From positions 4,712,001 to 4,776,000 of the forward strand of contig NZ_PJMQ01000001.1 in NCBI RefSeq assembly GCF_002846335.1: a stretch of DNA of 64,000 nucleotides, read 5' to 3'. The DNA comes from Janthinobacterium sp. 61. GTDB taxonomy: Bacteria > Pseudomonadota > Gammaproteobacteria > Burkholderiales > Burkholderiaceae_D. Position 1 is the first letter of the stretch. Each line of letters starts with the position of its first letter. This document shows positions 37,624 through 46,892 of the stretch, in pieces. The notes under the pieces were generated by a model. The model was not told where the DNA came from and made no database searches. It saw only the letters and a list, made by a program, of their open reading frames with translations. The position numbers and the translations under genes are program-made.

Positions 37624-37686
37624 TCTGATTATGCTTGATATGCATCAACGCAGCGTCCACATCGAACTTATCCATTAGGAGTATTC

Positions 37687-39282
37687 ATGACCGACCTCAA
37701 AGCCGATGCAGACGATGACTGGCTGCTCGACGAGGATGAGCCGGTGGCCAGTCCTGCCGGGCTGGCCGCGCCCGACCAGCGCCTGTGGCGCGTCCTGATC
37801 GTCGATGATGACGTCGATGTGCATGCGGTAACGCGGCTGGCGCTGCGCAATGTCAGCTTCAAGGGCCGCGAACTGGAACTGTTTTCCGCCTATAGTGGCC
37901 GCGAAGCGTTTGAGATCTTGCGCGATACGCCCGATATTGCGCTGGTGCTGCTCGATGTGGTGATGGAAACGGATGATGCGGGTCTGATCCTCGCCAAGCG
38001 CATTCGCGCCGACCTGAACAACTCCATCGTGCGCGTCGTGCTGCGCACGGGCCAGCCGGGCCAGGCGCCCGAGCAGCGCGTCATCATCGAATACGACATC
38101 AACGATTACAAGGCCAAGACGGAACTGACGACGCAGAAGCTGTTTACCACCGTCATCTCGGCTCTGCGTGCCTACGAGAGCCTGATGATGCTCGAGCGCA
38201 GCCGCATCGGCCTGGGCAAGATCCTCGCCGGCGCCACCAATCTGTACCAGATCCATTCTCTGCGCGAATTCGCTTCCGGTGTGCTCAACCAGGTGAGCGC
38301 CATCCTCGATGTGGGTGCCGACGGAGTGCTGTGCCTGATGCAGGGCGGCGCCGGAGGGCCAGAGGTGGTCGCCGCCACGGGCACCTATGCCACGCTGGCC
38401 GAGTCGGAAGCCCTGCCGGCCGACCATGCGCTCGCCCCCACCATCGCCAAGGCGTTTGCGGAAAAGCGCAGCCAGTTCGAGCATCCGGCCAATGTGCTGT
38501 TTATCCACACGGAAGGCAACCGCGAGCTGGCCATCTCCGTCACGCCGCCCTGGCCGCTGGCGCAGATCCAGCGCGACCTGCTGGAAGTATTTTGCCAGCG
38601 CATCGCCGCCGCCTTCGACAACCTGTATATGTTTGGCCAGCTGCGCAAGGCGCAGGAAGCAACTGTGGTGGCGCTGGCCGACCTGGCCGAGTTCCGCGAC
38701 AGCGACACGGGCGGCCATGTGCGGCGGGTACAGCAATTGTCTGATGCCATCGCCCGGCGCATGCAGCAGCGCGGCGTATATGCCGACGAGTTGACGCCGC
38801 AGCTGCTCGACATGATCGGCCTGGCCAGCATCTTGCACGACGTGGGCAAGGTGGCCACGCCGGACGCCGTGCTGCTGAAACCAGGCAAGCATACGGATGA
38901 GGAGCGGGCGCAGATGCAGCTGCATGCCAGCGTCGGGCGCACCATCCTCGAGCGGGCCGCCAATATGGTCGACGGCGTCAGCTACCTCACGTATGGCGCG
39001 CAGATCGCCGGCGGCCACCACGAGCATTTCGATGGCGCCGGCTATCCGGACGGCCTGAAGGGGCGCACTATTCCCATAGCCGCGCGCATCGTTGCCGTGG
39101 TCGACGTCTTCGATGCCCTGTTGCACGAGCGGCCCTACAAGGAGCCATGGCCGTATCCGCAGGTGCGCGAATACATCGAACAGCGCAGCGGCAGCCAGTT
39201 CGATCCGGAAGTGGTGACGGCACTGCTGGACCTGATCGACCATGAGCCGGAACTGTGGCATCCGGAGAGCGCCGCCGCTTGA
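37687..39282 (+). CDS. Response regulator with DUF3369 and HD-GYP domains
   Basis: A 531-residue cytoplasmic protein: receiver domain (residues ~37-150; VLIVDDDVDVH with the acidic pocket, LVLLDVVMETDD with the phosphoacceptor Asp), DUF3369 (GAF-like, ~160-320) and an HD-GYP domain (~330-520). The last has ILHDVGK (HD near residue 383) and HHEHFDGAGYP, a complete catalytic set, so it probably degrades cyclic-di-GMP when phosphorylated. AGGAG is five bases before the ATG. No sensor kinase is adjacent. Another receiver protein follows, which suggests a shared signalling function. Confidence 0.93.
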   Translation: MTDLKADADDDWLLDEDEPVASPAGLAAPDQRLWRVLIVDDDVDVHAVTRLALRNVSFKGRELELFSAYSGREAFEILRDTPDIALVLLDVVMETDDAGLILAKRIRADLNNSIVRVVLRTGQPGQAPEQRVIIEYDINDYKAKTELTTQKLFTTVISALRAYESLMMLERSRIGLGKILAGATNLYQIHSLREFASGVLNQVSAILDVGADGVLCLMQGGAGGPEVVAATGTYATLAESEALPADHALAPTIAKAFAEKRSQFEHPANVLFIHTEGNRELAISVTPPWPLAQIQRDLLEVFCQRIAAAFDNLYMFGQLRKAQEATVVALADLAEFRDSDTGGHVRRVQQLSDAIARRMQQRGVYADELTPQLLDMIGLASILHDVGKVATPDAVLLKPGKHTDEERAQMQLHASVGRTILERAANMVDGVSYLTYGAQIAGGHHEHFDGAGYPDGLKGRTIPIAARIVAVVDVFDALLHERPYKEPWPYPQVREYIEQRSGSQFDPEVVTALLDLIDHEPELWHPESAAA

Positions 39283-39427
39283 GTTGCAGCTTCCTGCCCA
39301 GCTTCGTTGGCGTTTTTCGGCGCCACACCATTCCCTTGCGCGCGGCGCCGTCATATACTCGGCTGCCTCATGCTGGCCGGCGCCACGCACCAGTGTGGCG
39401 CGCCGCGGAGTTTTCGGACATTACGAC

Positions 39428-41074
39428 ATGAAAGAACTCAAGGGTCTCAGCGCACTGATCATCGAGCCGCATCCGGGCATGCGTGCCAGCCTGCACAATA
39501 TGCTCAATCTGTGTGGCTTGGCAAAGATCGATGACGCGGCCAGTTCGGGCCAGGCGATCCGCATGCTGGGCAGCAAATCGTATGATTTGATCCTGTGCGA
39601 ATATGATCTCGACGGAGGACAGGATGGCCAGCAGATGCTGGAAGACTTGCGCCACCACAAATTGATGCACGCGTCCACCATGTTTTTCATGGTCACGGGC
39701 GAGGGCAGCTTCGCCAAGGTGGTCAGCGCCGTCGAGCTGTTGCCCACCGATTACATTCTCAAGCCATTCACCGCTGACAACATGCTCGAGCGCATCGGCC
39801 GCGCGCTGGACAAGCGCAACGCCTTCGTGCCCGTCTATGAACTGATCGACGTGGGCAATGAGCGTGCGGCGATTGCCGCCTGCGCCGAGGGCGCCAGCCT
39901 GTATCCCCGTTACGCTACCGATTTCCTGCGCCTGCGCGCGGAACTGCATTTGTTGCTGGGCGAAGCGGCCGACGCGGAACCGATCTACGCAGCCCTGTAC
40001 GGCGCCAAGGCTATCGGCTGGGCGCGCCTGGGACAGGCGAAGACGCAATTCCTGCTGGGCGAGTACGAAGCGGCGCAGGGCACGCTGGAAGGATTGCTGG
40101 AAAATAACAAGCGCTTTCTCGATGCGTATGACTGGCTGGCGCGCACGCACTTGGCGCAAGGCAAGCCGGAACTGGCGCAGGCGGCCCTGAGCGAAGCGGT
40201 GGCCCTGTCGCCGCATGCCGTGCGCCGCTTGCGCCGGCTGGGCGAGGCGGCCCTCGCGGCCGACGATATAGAGATGGCGGAAAAAGCCCTGAAGCTGGTG
40301 GTCAGCAAGGCCAAGTATTCGGAGTTCCGCGACCCGGAAGACCATGTGCGCCTGGTGCAGACCCTGGTGCGCAAGGGCGACCCCTTGCAGGTGGGCGCCG
40401 TGATCCGCGACCTCGACAAGTCGATGGGCGGACAAAAGAATGCGCAATTGTGCAGCGCCCTGTGCAGCGCCATGCTGCATGCGCATACGGGCAACGAGGA
40501 GCGCCTGCAGCAATCGCTCGACGCCGCCCTGGCCGCCAACCGCCATAGCGTGGGCAGCTCGAATACGCTGAAAACGGAACTGGCGCGCCACTGCCTGGCG
40601 CACGGGCGCGAAGACGGCGCGGCCGAGGTGATGCGTGAAGTCATGCGCAATGCGCCCGACAGCGCGGCCATGACGCGCGCCATGGCCGTGTTCGAACAGG
40701 CGGGGCGCGAAGAGTTGGCCAAGGCACTGGCGCGGCAAAGCCGCCAGGAAGTGGCCGATATGGTGGCGGCGGGCGCCGCCAAGGCGGGAGAAGGCGATTT
40801 CCGTGGTGCCGTCGAACTGATGGGCGAAGCCGTCACGCGCCTGCCCGACAATCCGCAAGTGGTGTTCAATGCGGCCGTGGCGGTACTGAAATGCCTGGAG
40901 CACGAAGGTTGGGATGAGCGCATGGGGCAGCAGGCGCTGACTTTTATTGCCGGTGTGCGCCGCCTGGACCCGCGCAACCCCAAATTACCGGTGCTGTCGG
41001 GCCTGCATCAGCAGTTGTTGCGTAAATATAAGCCCCTTGGCAACTCCTGGATGCATCCGCCTGACGCCCGGTAA
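39428..41074 (+). CDS. Response regulator receiver-TPR protein
   Basis: A 548-residue cytoplasmic protein: an N-terminal receiver-like domain (LSALIIEPHPGMRASLHNML, LILCEYDLDGGQDG with the likely phospho-Asp, DYILKPF with the conserved Lys) followed by tetratricopeptide repeats from about residue 150 to the end (AYDWLARTHLAQGKPELAQA and similar). One acidic-pocket position reads IIEP where receivers have DD, so phosphorylation may be impaired. It has no output domain and may act as a scaffold. A TATACT box lies about 70 bp upstream. It follows the HD-GYP regulator. Confidence 0.87.
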   Translation: MKELKGLSALIIEPHPGMRASLHNMLNLCGLAKIDDAASSGQAIRMLGSKSYDLILCEYDLDGGQDGQQMLEDLRHHKLMHASTMFFMVTGEGSFAKVVSAVELLPTDYILKPFTADNMLERIGRALDKRNAFVPVYELIDVGNERAAIAACAEGASLYPRYATDFLRLRAELHLLLGEAADAEPIYAALYGAKAIGWARLGQAKTQFLLGEYEAAQGTLEGLLENNKRFLDAYDWLARTHLAQGKPELAQAALSEAVALSPHAVRRLRRLGEAALAADDIEMAEKALKLVVSKAKYSEFRDPEDHVRLVQTLVRKGDPLQVGAVIRDLDKSMGGQKNAQLCSALCSAMLHAHTGNEERLQQSLDAALAANRHSVGSSNTLKTELARHCLAHGREDGAAEVMREVMRNAPDSAAMTRAMAVFEQAGREELAKALARQSRQEVADMVAAGAAKAGEGDFRGAVELMGEAVTRLPDNPQVVFNAAVAVLKCLEHEGWDERMGQQALTFIAGVRRLDPRNPKLPVLSGLHQQLLRKYKPLGNSWMHPPDAR

Positions 41075-41079
41075 ACAGG

Positions 41080-41163
41080 AAAAATGCGGGGTGAGTGACG
41101 GAAAAATGCGGCTTGCAGCCAGGGGGGATAAAAAAATGCGAAAAAAAGTCGACTTTTTCGCGC
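41080..41163 (+). promoter_or_regulatory. Phased A-tracts and inverted repeat upstream of the tRNA-tuf promoter
   Basis: AAAAATGCG occurs three times (41080, 41102, 41132), then an A7 tract starts at 41141 inside an inverted repeat GCGAAAAAAAGTC/GACTTTTTCGC. The A-tracts are 22, 30 and 9-10 bases apart, close to whole helical turns, just upstream of a strong promoter. They may form bent DNA or an UP element. Confidence 0.5.
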
Positions 41164-41169
41164 CAACCC

Positions 41170-41199
41170 TTGCACATTCTCAAATCGGGAGCTTATAAT
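41170..41199 (+). promoter_or_regulatory. Promoter P1 of the tRNA-tuf operon
   Basis: TTGCAC, 18 bp, then a perfect TATAAT. The transcript would start about 100 bases before tRNA-Tyr. Confidence 0.7.
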
Positions 41200-41265
41200 C
41201 ACGCCCCGAAGCAGCCAACTTCTTCTTTATACGCAAATGCAGCAGTCAGGCATCAGTAAATAAGG

Positions 41266-41294
41266 TTGACAGTTGTGAGTAGATGCTTCATACT
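41266..41294 (+). promoter_or_regulatory. Promoter P2 of the tRNA-tuf operon
   Basis: A perfect TTGACA, 17 bp, then CATACT. The predicted start is about 7 bases before mature tRNA-Tyr. Confidence 0.65.
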
Positions 41295-41307
41295 CTGCGG
41301 TTCCCGC

Positions 41308-41392
<85 letters not shown>

Positions 41393-41451
41393 AGTTTTTG
41401 CAAGGAAAACTGGGTAGTAGCAAGTAAGTGAAGATAAGTGAACGATACCTC

Positions 41452-41525
41452 GCGGGTGTAGCTCAATGGTAGAGCAGAAGCCTTCCAAGCTTACGACGAG
41501 GGTTCGATTCCCTTCACCCGCTCCA
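41452..41525 (+). tRNA. tRNA-Gly (TCC)
   Basis: 74 nt. Acceptor GCGGGTG/CACCCGC, anticodon TCC in the CTTCCAA loop, GTTCGATTC T-loop, encoded CCA. Confidence 0.97.
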
Positions 41526-41568
41526 GTTTCCGTTCAGATGCTTGATGCATCGCATGCAACAAATTACA

Positions 41569-41643
<75 letters not shown>

Positions 41644-41731
41644 GAATTCGCAGCAGGCAGCACAGAAGCAATTCAAACCAGACCGTCGGGCGTGTGCCTG
41701 AGCAATCTAATCAAATCATTAGGAGTTCAAA

Positions 41732-42922
41732 ATGGCAAAAGGTAAATTCGAACGGACCAAGCCGCACGTCAACGTCGGCACCATCGGCCACGTCGACCAC
41801 GGTAAAACCACGCTGACCGCTGCAATCGCAACGGTTCTGTCGAAGAAATTCGGCGGCGAAGCTAAAGCATACGACCAGATCGATGCGGCTCCAGAAGAAA
41901 AAGCGCGCGGTATCACGATTAACACCGCCCACGTTGAGTACGAAACGGCGACGCGTCACTACGCGCACGTTGACTGCCCAGGCCACGCCGATTACATCAA
42001 AAACATGATTACCGGTGCTGCGCAGATGGACGGCGCGATCCTGGTATGCTCGGCAGCTGACGGCCCAATGCCACAGACCCGCGAGCACATCCTGCTGGCC
42101 CGCCAAGTTGGCGTTCCATACATCATCGTGTTCCTGAACAAGTGCGACCTGGTCGACGACGCAGAGCTGCTGGAACTGGTTGAAATGGAAGTGCGCGAGC
42201 TGTTGTCGAAGTACGAATTCCCAGGCGACGACCTGCCTATCATCAAAGGTTCGGCACGTATGGCGCTGGAAGGCAAAGAAGGCGAAATGGGCGTTGACGC
42301 AGTATTGCGTCTGGCCGATGCGCTGGATGCTTACATCCCAACGCCAGAGCGCGCTGTTGATGGTGCATTCCTGATGCCAGTGGAAGACGTGTTCTCGATC
42401 TCGGGTCGCGGTACCGTTGTGACCGGTCGTATCGAGCGCGGCATTGTTAAAGTCGGCGAAGAGATCGAAATCGTTGGTATCACCGATACCGTCAAAACGA
42501 CTTGCACCGGCGTGGAAATGTTCCGCAAGCTGCTGGACCAAGGTCAAGCAGGCGACAACGTTGGTCTGCTGCTGCGCGGCACCAAGCGTGAAGACGTGCA
42601 ACGTGGTCAAGTTCTGGCAAAGCCAGGCTCGATCAAGCCGCATGCTCACTTCACCGGCGAGATCTATGTTCTGTCGAAAGACGAAGGCGGCCGTCATACG
42701 CCATTCTTCAACAACTACCGTCCACAGTTCTACTTCCGCACGACGGACGTGACTGGTTCGATCGAGTTGCCAGCAGACAAAGAAATGGTTATGCCAGGCG
42801 ATAACGTGTCGATCACCGTCAAGCTGATCAACCCGATCGCGATGGAAGAAGGTCTGCGCTTCGCTATCCGTGAAGGCGGTCGTACCGTCGGCGCCGGCGT
42901 GGTTGCAAAAATCCTCGCATAA
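41732..42922 (+). CDS. tuf: Elongation factor Tu
   Basis: GTPase that delivers aminoacyl-tRNA to the ribosome. The 396-residue protein has all the G motifs: [10 protein letters not shown] (P-loop), the switch region [30 protein letters not shown] and NKCD. A ribosome site (TTAGGAG) precedes the ATG. Codon use is strongly biased, with far less C/G in third positions than most of the window, as expected for a very highly expressed gene. It is read with the three tRNAs upstream, as in the tufB arrangement of proteobacteria. A second tuf copy elsewhere is likely. Confidence 0.98.
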   Translation: MAKGKFERTKPHVNVGTIGHVDHGKTTLTAAIATVLSKKFGGEAKAYDQIDAAPEEKARGITINTAHVEYETATRHYAHVDCPGHADYIKNMITGAAQMDGAILVCSAADGPMPQTREHILLARQVGVPYIIVFLNKCDLVDDAELLELVEMEVRELLSKYEFPGDDLPIIKGSARMALEGKEGEMGVDAVLRLADALDAYIPTPERAVDGAFLMPVEDVFSISGRGTVVTGRIERGIVKVGEEIEIVGITDTVKTTCTGVEMFRKLLDQGQAGDNVGLLLRGTKREDVQRGQVLAKPGSIKPHAHFTGEIYVLSKDEGGRHTPFFNNYRPQFYFRTTDVTGSIELPADKEMVMPGDNVSITVKLINPIAMEEGLRFAIREGGRTVGAGVVAKILA

Positions 42923-42935
42923 GGAAATGTTATGC

Positions 42936-42965
42936 TTCCACCCGGGGCGTCCTGGGTGGTAGAAT
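42936..42965 (+). promoter_or_regulatory. Possible promoter between tuf and tRNA-Trp
   Basis: TAGAAT -10-like box (42960-42965) about 24 bases before tRNA-Trp, with a poor -35 (TTCCAC, 18 bp). It overlaps a CCACCC/GGGTGG hairpin that could process or partly terminate the tuf transcript. Confidence 0.3.
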
Positions 42966-42988
42966 AGCACTCCTCGAAAGTTTTACGT

Positions 42989-43064
42989 AGGGACGTAGCT
43001 CAATTGGCAGAGCGTCGGTCTCCAAAACCGAAGGTTGGGGGTTCGATGCCCTCCGTCCCTGCCA
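42989..43064 (+). tRNA. tRNA-Trp (CCA)
   Basis: 76 nt. Acceptor AGGGACG/CGTCCCT, anticodon CCA (CTCCAAA loop), GTTCGATGC T-loop, encoded CCA. It lies between tuf and secE, a conserved position in proteobacteria. Confidence 0.97.
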
Positions 43065-43096
43065 CCGTCAAGGTGCAGGGCACCGAAAGTAGAAAA

Positions 43097-43480
43097 ATGT
43101 CAAATCAATCCGTGCAAACCGTTAGCACGTCGAGTGACAAGATAAAAGTCGCGCTGGCAATAGTGGCTGCGATTGCAGGAGTAGTCGGGTTTTATTACCT
43201 GGCAGGCCAACCAGCTCTGGTGCGTGCAAGCGCGCTTGTGGCTGGTTTGGTTATTGCTGTTGCACTCTTGTATATCTCGACGACCGGCCGTGAATTTCTC
43301 AATTTCGCCAAAGAAGCTGTGCGCGAAACCAAGAAAGTCGTTTGGCCTACCCGCAAAGAAGCCACGCAGATTACTGCGATCGTGTTTGCCTTTGTGCTGG
43401 TCATGGCGATTTTCCTGTGGGGCACGGATAAATTGCTCGAGTTTTTGTTGTATGACGTAATTCTGGGTTGGAAAAAATAA
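43097..43480 (+). CDS. secE: Preprotein translocase subunit SecE
   Basis: Inner-membrane subunit of the SecYEG channel that clamps SecY. The 127-residue protein has three membrane segments as in E. coli SecE ([52 protein letters not shown]) and the conserved cytoplasmic amphipathic stretch [20 protein letters not shown]. The ATG at 43097 follows tRNA-Trp by 32 bases. Its stop overlaps the nusG start by one base (TAATG). Confidence 0.97.
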   Translation: MSNQSVQTVSTSSDKIKVALAIVAAIAGVVGFYYLAGQPALVRASALVAGLVIAVALLYISTTGREFLNFAKEAVRETKKVVWPTRKEATQITAIVFAFVLVMAIFLWGTDKLLEFLLYDVILGWKK

Positions 43481-44106
43481 TGAGCGAAAATGTGCATGAT
43501 GAAGCGGCGGACGAGTCCGTTCCGGGCGACGCTCCGGTAGCGGATACTGGTGCAGCGCTGAGCGTGCCAGTGAGCAGCAAGCGCTGGTATGTCGTGCATG
43601 CTTATTCCGGCATGGAAAAAAGCGTCATGCGCGCACTGACCGAGCGCATCGAGCGCGCGGGCATGCAAGACCAGTTCGGCCAGATCCTGGTGCCGATCGA
43701 AGAAGTAGTCGAAGTCAAGAATGGTGTGAAGTCCGTCACCGAACGTCGTTTCTATCCTGGCTATGTGCTGGTTGAAATGGAAATGACGGACGAGAGTTGG
43801 CACTTGGTCAAGAACACCAGCAAGGTTACCGGCTTTATCGGTGGCAAGTCGAACAAGCCGACGCCGATCTCCGCGCGCGAAATCGACGGCATCATGAAGC
43901 AGATGCAAGAAGGTGTTGAAAAGCCCCGTCCAAAAACCTTGTACGAGGTGGGCGAGCAGGTACGCATCAAGGATGGTCCGTTCACCGATTTCAACGGCAA
44001 TGTCGAAGAAGTCAATTACGAGAAATCCAAAGTGCGCGTCTCGGTCACCATCTTCGGCCGCGCTACTCCGGTGGAGCTCGAATTCGGCCAGGTCGAAAAA
44101 GTTTAA
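43480..44106 (+). CDS. nusG: Transcription termination/antitermination factor NusG
   Basis: Binds RNA polymerase, supports Rho-dependent termination and couples transcription to translation via S10. The 208-residue protein has the NGN domain ([32 protein letters not shown]) and a C-terminal KOW domain ([20 protein letters not shown]). A variable acidic N-terminal extension of ~30 residues precedes the NGN domain. Start and secE stop share a base, so translation is coupled. Confidence 0.97.
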   Translation: MSENVHDEAADESVPGDAPVADTGAALSVPVSSKRWYVVHAYSGMEKSVMRALTERIERAGMQDQFGQILVPIEEVVEVKNGVKSVTERRFYPGYVLVEMEMTDESWHLVKNTSKVTGFIGGKSNKPTPISAREIDGIMKQMQEGVEKPRPKTLYEVGEQVRIKDGPFTDFNGNVEEVNYEKSKVRVSVTIFGRATPVELEFGQVEKV

Positions 44107-44163
44107 GTTGTATCAGCGCCACCAGGAGCGTCGCGGCAGTCTCAGCGAAATCCGGTCAGAGGA

Positions 44164-44190
44164 GCCCCGCCAGGGTAGGATCGGCGGGGC
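44164..44190 (+). promoter_or_regulatory. Hairpin in the rplK leader
   Basis: Perfect 8-bp stem GCCCCGCC / GGCGGGGC with an 11-base loop, about 30 bases before the rplK ATG. In E. coli the rplKA mRNA is repressed by L1 at its leader. This stem is the most likely place for such control, but I cannot confirm an L1-type site. Confidence 0.45.
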
Positions 44191-44220
44191 GCTACTACTC
44201 AATCCAAGATAGGAGCCATC

Positions 44221-44655
44221 ATGGCAAAGAAAATCATTGGTTTTATCAAGCTGCAAGTGCCAGCTGGTAAAGCAAACCCATCCCCACCAATCGGTCCAGC
44301 TCTGGGTCAACGTGGTCTGAACATCATGGAATTCTGCAAGGCCTTCAATGCACAGACCCAAGGTCTGGAGCCAGGCATGCCGATTCCAGTCGTGATCACC
44401 GCGTTTGCGGACAAGTCCTTCACGTTCGTGATGAAGACGCCTCCAGCAACCTACCTGATCAAAAAAGCTGCTGCGATCACCAAAGGTTCGCCGAAGCCAC
44501 ATACCGACAAAGTCGGTACGCTGACCCGCGCACAAGCTGAAGAAATCGCTAAATTGAAAACCCCTGATCTGACCGCTGCCGACATGGATGCTGCTGTACG
44601 CACCATCGCTGGTTCCGCTCGTTCGATTGGTATCACGGTGGAAGGTGTTGTATAA
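44221..44655 (+). CDS. rplK: 50S ribosomal protein L11
   Basis: L11 at the base of the ribosomal stalk, contacting the GTPase centre of 23S rRNA. The 144 residues include the Pro-rich N-terminal domain ([20 protein letters not shown]) and the C-terminal RNA-binding domain ([16 protein letters not shown]). AGGAG is upstream. The stop overlaps the rplA start by one base (TAATG), so L11 and L1 are translated together. Confidence 0.98.
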   Translation: MAKKIIGFIKLQVPAGKANPSPPIGPALGQRGLNIMEFCKAFNAQTQGLEPGMPIPVVITAFADKSFTFVMKTPPATYLIKKAAAITKGSPKPHTDKVGTLTRAQAEEIAKLKTPDLTAADMDAAVRTIAGSARSIGITVEGVV

Positions 44656-45350
44656 TGGCTAAGTTATCCAAACGTATCAAGGCTTTGAAAGCCAAAGTCG
44701 ACCGTACCAAAGTGTACGCTTTCGACAACGCTGTCGCTCTGATCAAAGAGTGCGCAACGGCCAAGTTCAATGAATCGATCGACGTATCGGTACAACTGGG
44801 TGTTGATCCTAAGAAATCCGACCAAGTGGTGCGCGGCTCCGTCGTGCTGCCAGCTGGTACCGGCAAAACCGTACGCGTTGCAGTATTCGCGTCGGGCGAA
44901 AAAGCAGAAGCTGCTAAAGCAGCTGGCGCCGACATCGTTGGTATGGAAGACCTGGCTGAGCGTATCAAAGCCGGCGACATGCCTTTCGATATCGTTATCG
45001 CTTCGCCAGATACCATGCGTATCGTTGGTACCCTGGGTCAGATCCTGGGCCCACGCGGCATGATGCCTAACCCGAAAGTTGGCACTGTTACTCCTGACGT
45101 CGCTACCGCCGTGAAAAACGCGAAAGCCGGTCAAGTTCAGTACCGTACCGACAAATCCGGTATCATCCACGCTACCATCGGCCGTAAATCGTTCGCTGAC
45201 GCAGATCTGAAATCGAATCTGGTCGCACTGATCGACGCACTGAACAAAGCCAAGCCAGCATCGAGCAAAGGCGTGTACCTGCGCAAAGTTTCGCTGTCGT
45301 CGACCATGGGCGCTGGCGTCCGTGTTGACCAGGCTAGCCTGGCAGCTTAA
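44655..45350 (+). CDS. rplA: 50S ribosomal protein L1
   Basis: L1 forms the mobile stalk at the E site and in many bacteria represses its own mRNA. The 231-residue protein has [20 protein letters not shown], the [15 protein letters not shown] signature and [17 protein letters not shown]. It is coupled to rplK by a one-base overlap. Confidence 0.98.
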   Translation: MAKLSKRIKALKAKVDRTKVYAFDNAVALIKECATAKFNESIDVSVQLGVDPKKSDQVVRGSVVLPAGTGKTVRVAVFASGEKAEAAKAAGADIVGMEDLAERIKAGDMPFDIVIASPDTMRIVGTLGQILGPRGMMPNPKVGTVTPDVATAVKNAKAGQVQYRTDKSGIIHATIGRKSFADADLKSNLVALIDALNKAKPASSKGVYLRKVSLSSTMGAGVRVDQASLAA

Positions 45351-45669
45351 GTAAAGAATCAAGTCCTGTGGCGCCTCCGGGCGCTGCGGGCGCATCTTTG
45401 GGCTGTCTGCCCGGTGTTCGCACCAGGCAGGCAGACAATCAAAGACCGTTGGGCCGACTGCGATCGCACATGCAGAAGGTTAATAGGCTTGCCGGCAACG
45501 GCAAGTGCCCAACGCAGATGGTGTACCCGAACAAGTTTTGTAGTCCTCATGCTGCGTGAATCCATCCGCTCAGTTTAGTACTTCTTGACTTCGGACGCCG
45601 TGTTCGAACCGATGCAAGGCGCTCAACCACTCGGTTGTGATTGCCGAACATCATTTAAGGAGGTTGACC
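45351..45669 (+). promoter_or_regulatory. rplJ (L10) leader, likely autoregulatory
   Basis: A 319-base untranslated stretch between rplA and rplJ with strong secondary structure. CGTTGGGC (45447-45454) pairs with GCCCAACG (45507-45514) around an inner GCTTGCCGGCAACGGCAAG stem-loop; GGCTGTCTGCC and CCAGGCAGGCAGACA form another. Long rplJ leaders bind L10-L7/L12 and repress translation; the position and the paired core fit that. A promoter for rplJL may also lie here, but I see no convincing one. Confidence 0.7.
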
Positions 45670-46209
45670 GTGAGTCTCAATCTGAATGACAAAAAGGCCG
45701 TCGTCGCCGAAGTTTCCGCACAAGTAGCAAATGCGCAAACGATCGTCGTGGCCGAATATCGTGGCATCCAGGTTGGTCACTTGACGCAACTGCGTGCTAA
45801 AGCGCGTGCCCAAGGCGTGTACCTGCGTGTGTTGAAAAACACTCTGGCTCGTCGCTCCGTTGAAGGTACCGCATTCGCCAGCCTGGCAGATGCCATGACC
45901 GGCCCGTTGATCTACTCGATCTCGGCCGATGCCGTTGCAGCAGCTAAAGTCATCGCTGACTTCGCTAAAACCAACGACAAACTGGTCATCAAAGCAGGTA
46001 ACTACGCAGGCAAGCCGCTGGATACAGCTGCTGTCACCGCGTTGGCGAGCATTCCTAGCCGTGAAGTCCTCATTTCGCAGTTGTTGGGCGTTATGCTGGC
46101 TCCGGTTTCGGGCTTTGCACGTGGTCTGGCTGCCCTGGCAGCGAAAAAAGGCGAAGGCGCCGAAGCTCCTGCAGAAGCAGCAGCAGAAGAAGCCCCAGCA
46201 GCCGCTTAA
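45670..46209 (+). CDS. rplJ: 50S ribosomal protein L10
   Basis: Anchors the L7/L12 dimers to the ribosome stalk. The 179-residue protein starts with GTG after AAGGAGG (five bases), [20 protein letters not shown]; the RNA-binding N-terminal domain has [20 protein letters not shown] and [17 protein letters not shown]. The C-terminal helix ends in a long Ala/Glu-rich tail. Its leader probably mediates feedback by the L10-L7/L12 complex. Confidence 0.98.
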   Translation: MSLNLNDKKAVVAEVSAQVANAQTIVVAEYRGIQVGHLTQLRAKARAQGVYLRVLKNTLARRSVEGTAFASLADAMTGPLIYSISADAVAAAKVIADFAKTNDKLVIKAGNYAGKPLDTAAVTALASIPSREVLISQLLGVMLAPVSGFARGLAALAAKKGEGAEAPAEAAAEEAPAAA

Positions 46210-46276
46210 TTGCGCGCGCTTTTTTCTCTCAGTACCAATCTGATGTAACTAACGTAATAAATTTAGGAGTTTCAAA

Positions 46277-46648
46277 ATGGCAATTAGCAAAGACGATATC
46301 CTGGAAGCAGTTAGCGCCATGTCCGTAATGGACCTGAACGACCTGGTTAAAGCATTCGAAGAAAAATTCGGCGTGTCCGCAGCAGCTATGGCTTCGGCCG
46401 GTCCTGCAGCAGGCCCAGCAGCAGCTGCTGAAGAGCAAACCGAATTCAACGTCATCCTGGACAGCTTCGGCGCAAACAAAGTTGGCGTCATTAAAGCAGT
46501 TCGCGAAATCACCGGTCTGGGCTTGAAAGAAGCTAAAGACCTGGTCGATGGCGCACCAAAAACTGTGAAAGAAGCAGTGTCGAAAGCTGACGCTGAAGCA
46601 GCACAGAAGAAACTGGTAGAAGCCGGCGCAACCGCTTCGATCAAGTAA
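46277..46648 (+). CDS. rplL: 50S ribosomal protein L7/L12
   Basis: Stalk protein present in several copies that recruits translation factors. The 123 residues comprise the N-terminal dimerisation part ([20 protein letters not shown]), an Ala/Gly-rich hinge ([12 protein letters not shown]) and the factor-binding domain ([20 protein letters not shown]). AGGAG precedes the ATG. The last gene before the rplL-rpoB attenuator region. Confidence 0.98.
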   Translation: MAISKDDILEAVSAMSVMDLNDLVKAFEEKFGVSAAAMASAGPAAGPAAAAEEQTEFNVILDSFGANKVGVIKAVREITGLGLKEAKDLVDGAPKTVKEAVSKADAEAAQKKLVEAGATASIK

Positions 46649-46679
46649 TATCTGTACCGGCGGCAGTTAGCGCCCGAGT

Positions 46680-46723
46680 CAAAGTCTGAGGTTTCCCCTC
46701 GCAAGGGGGGAAATCCGACTTTG
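46680..46723 (+). terminator. Attenuator/processing hairpin between rplL and rpoB
   Basis: Long stem with CAAAGTC...GACTTTG at the base and GGTTTCCCC/GGGGGGAAATCC above. In E. coli the same spacer holds a partial terminator and an RNase III site that lower rpoBC relative to ribosomal protein genes. No long T run follows. Confidence 0.65.
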
Positions 46724-46892
46724 GCTCCTTTGTCGTCTGCATCGTATTTGTCATGTAGTTGTAGCAGCAGTTTTTATTCGATTCAAGCCGGAAAGCAGAG
46801 CCTTGAGGTTTCGTCTGTGTCACACGCAGCGGTGCAAACGAACACTTGCAAAACCTGAATTTTCTATCCTTTCTGTCACTCACGGAGTGTCC

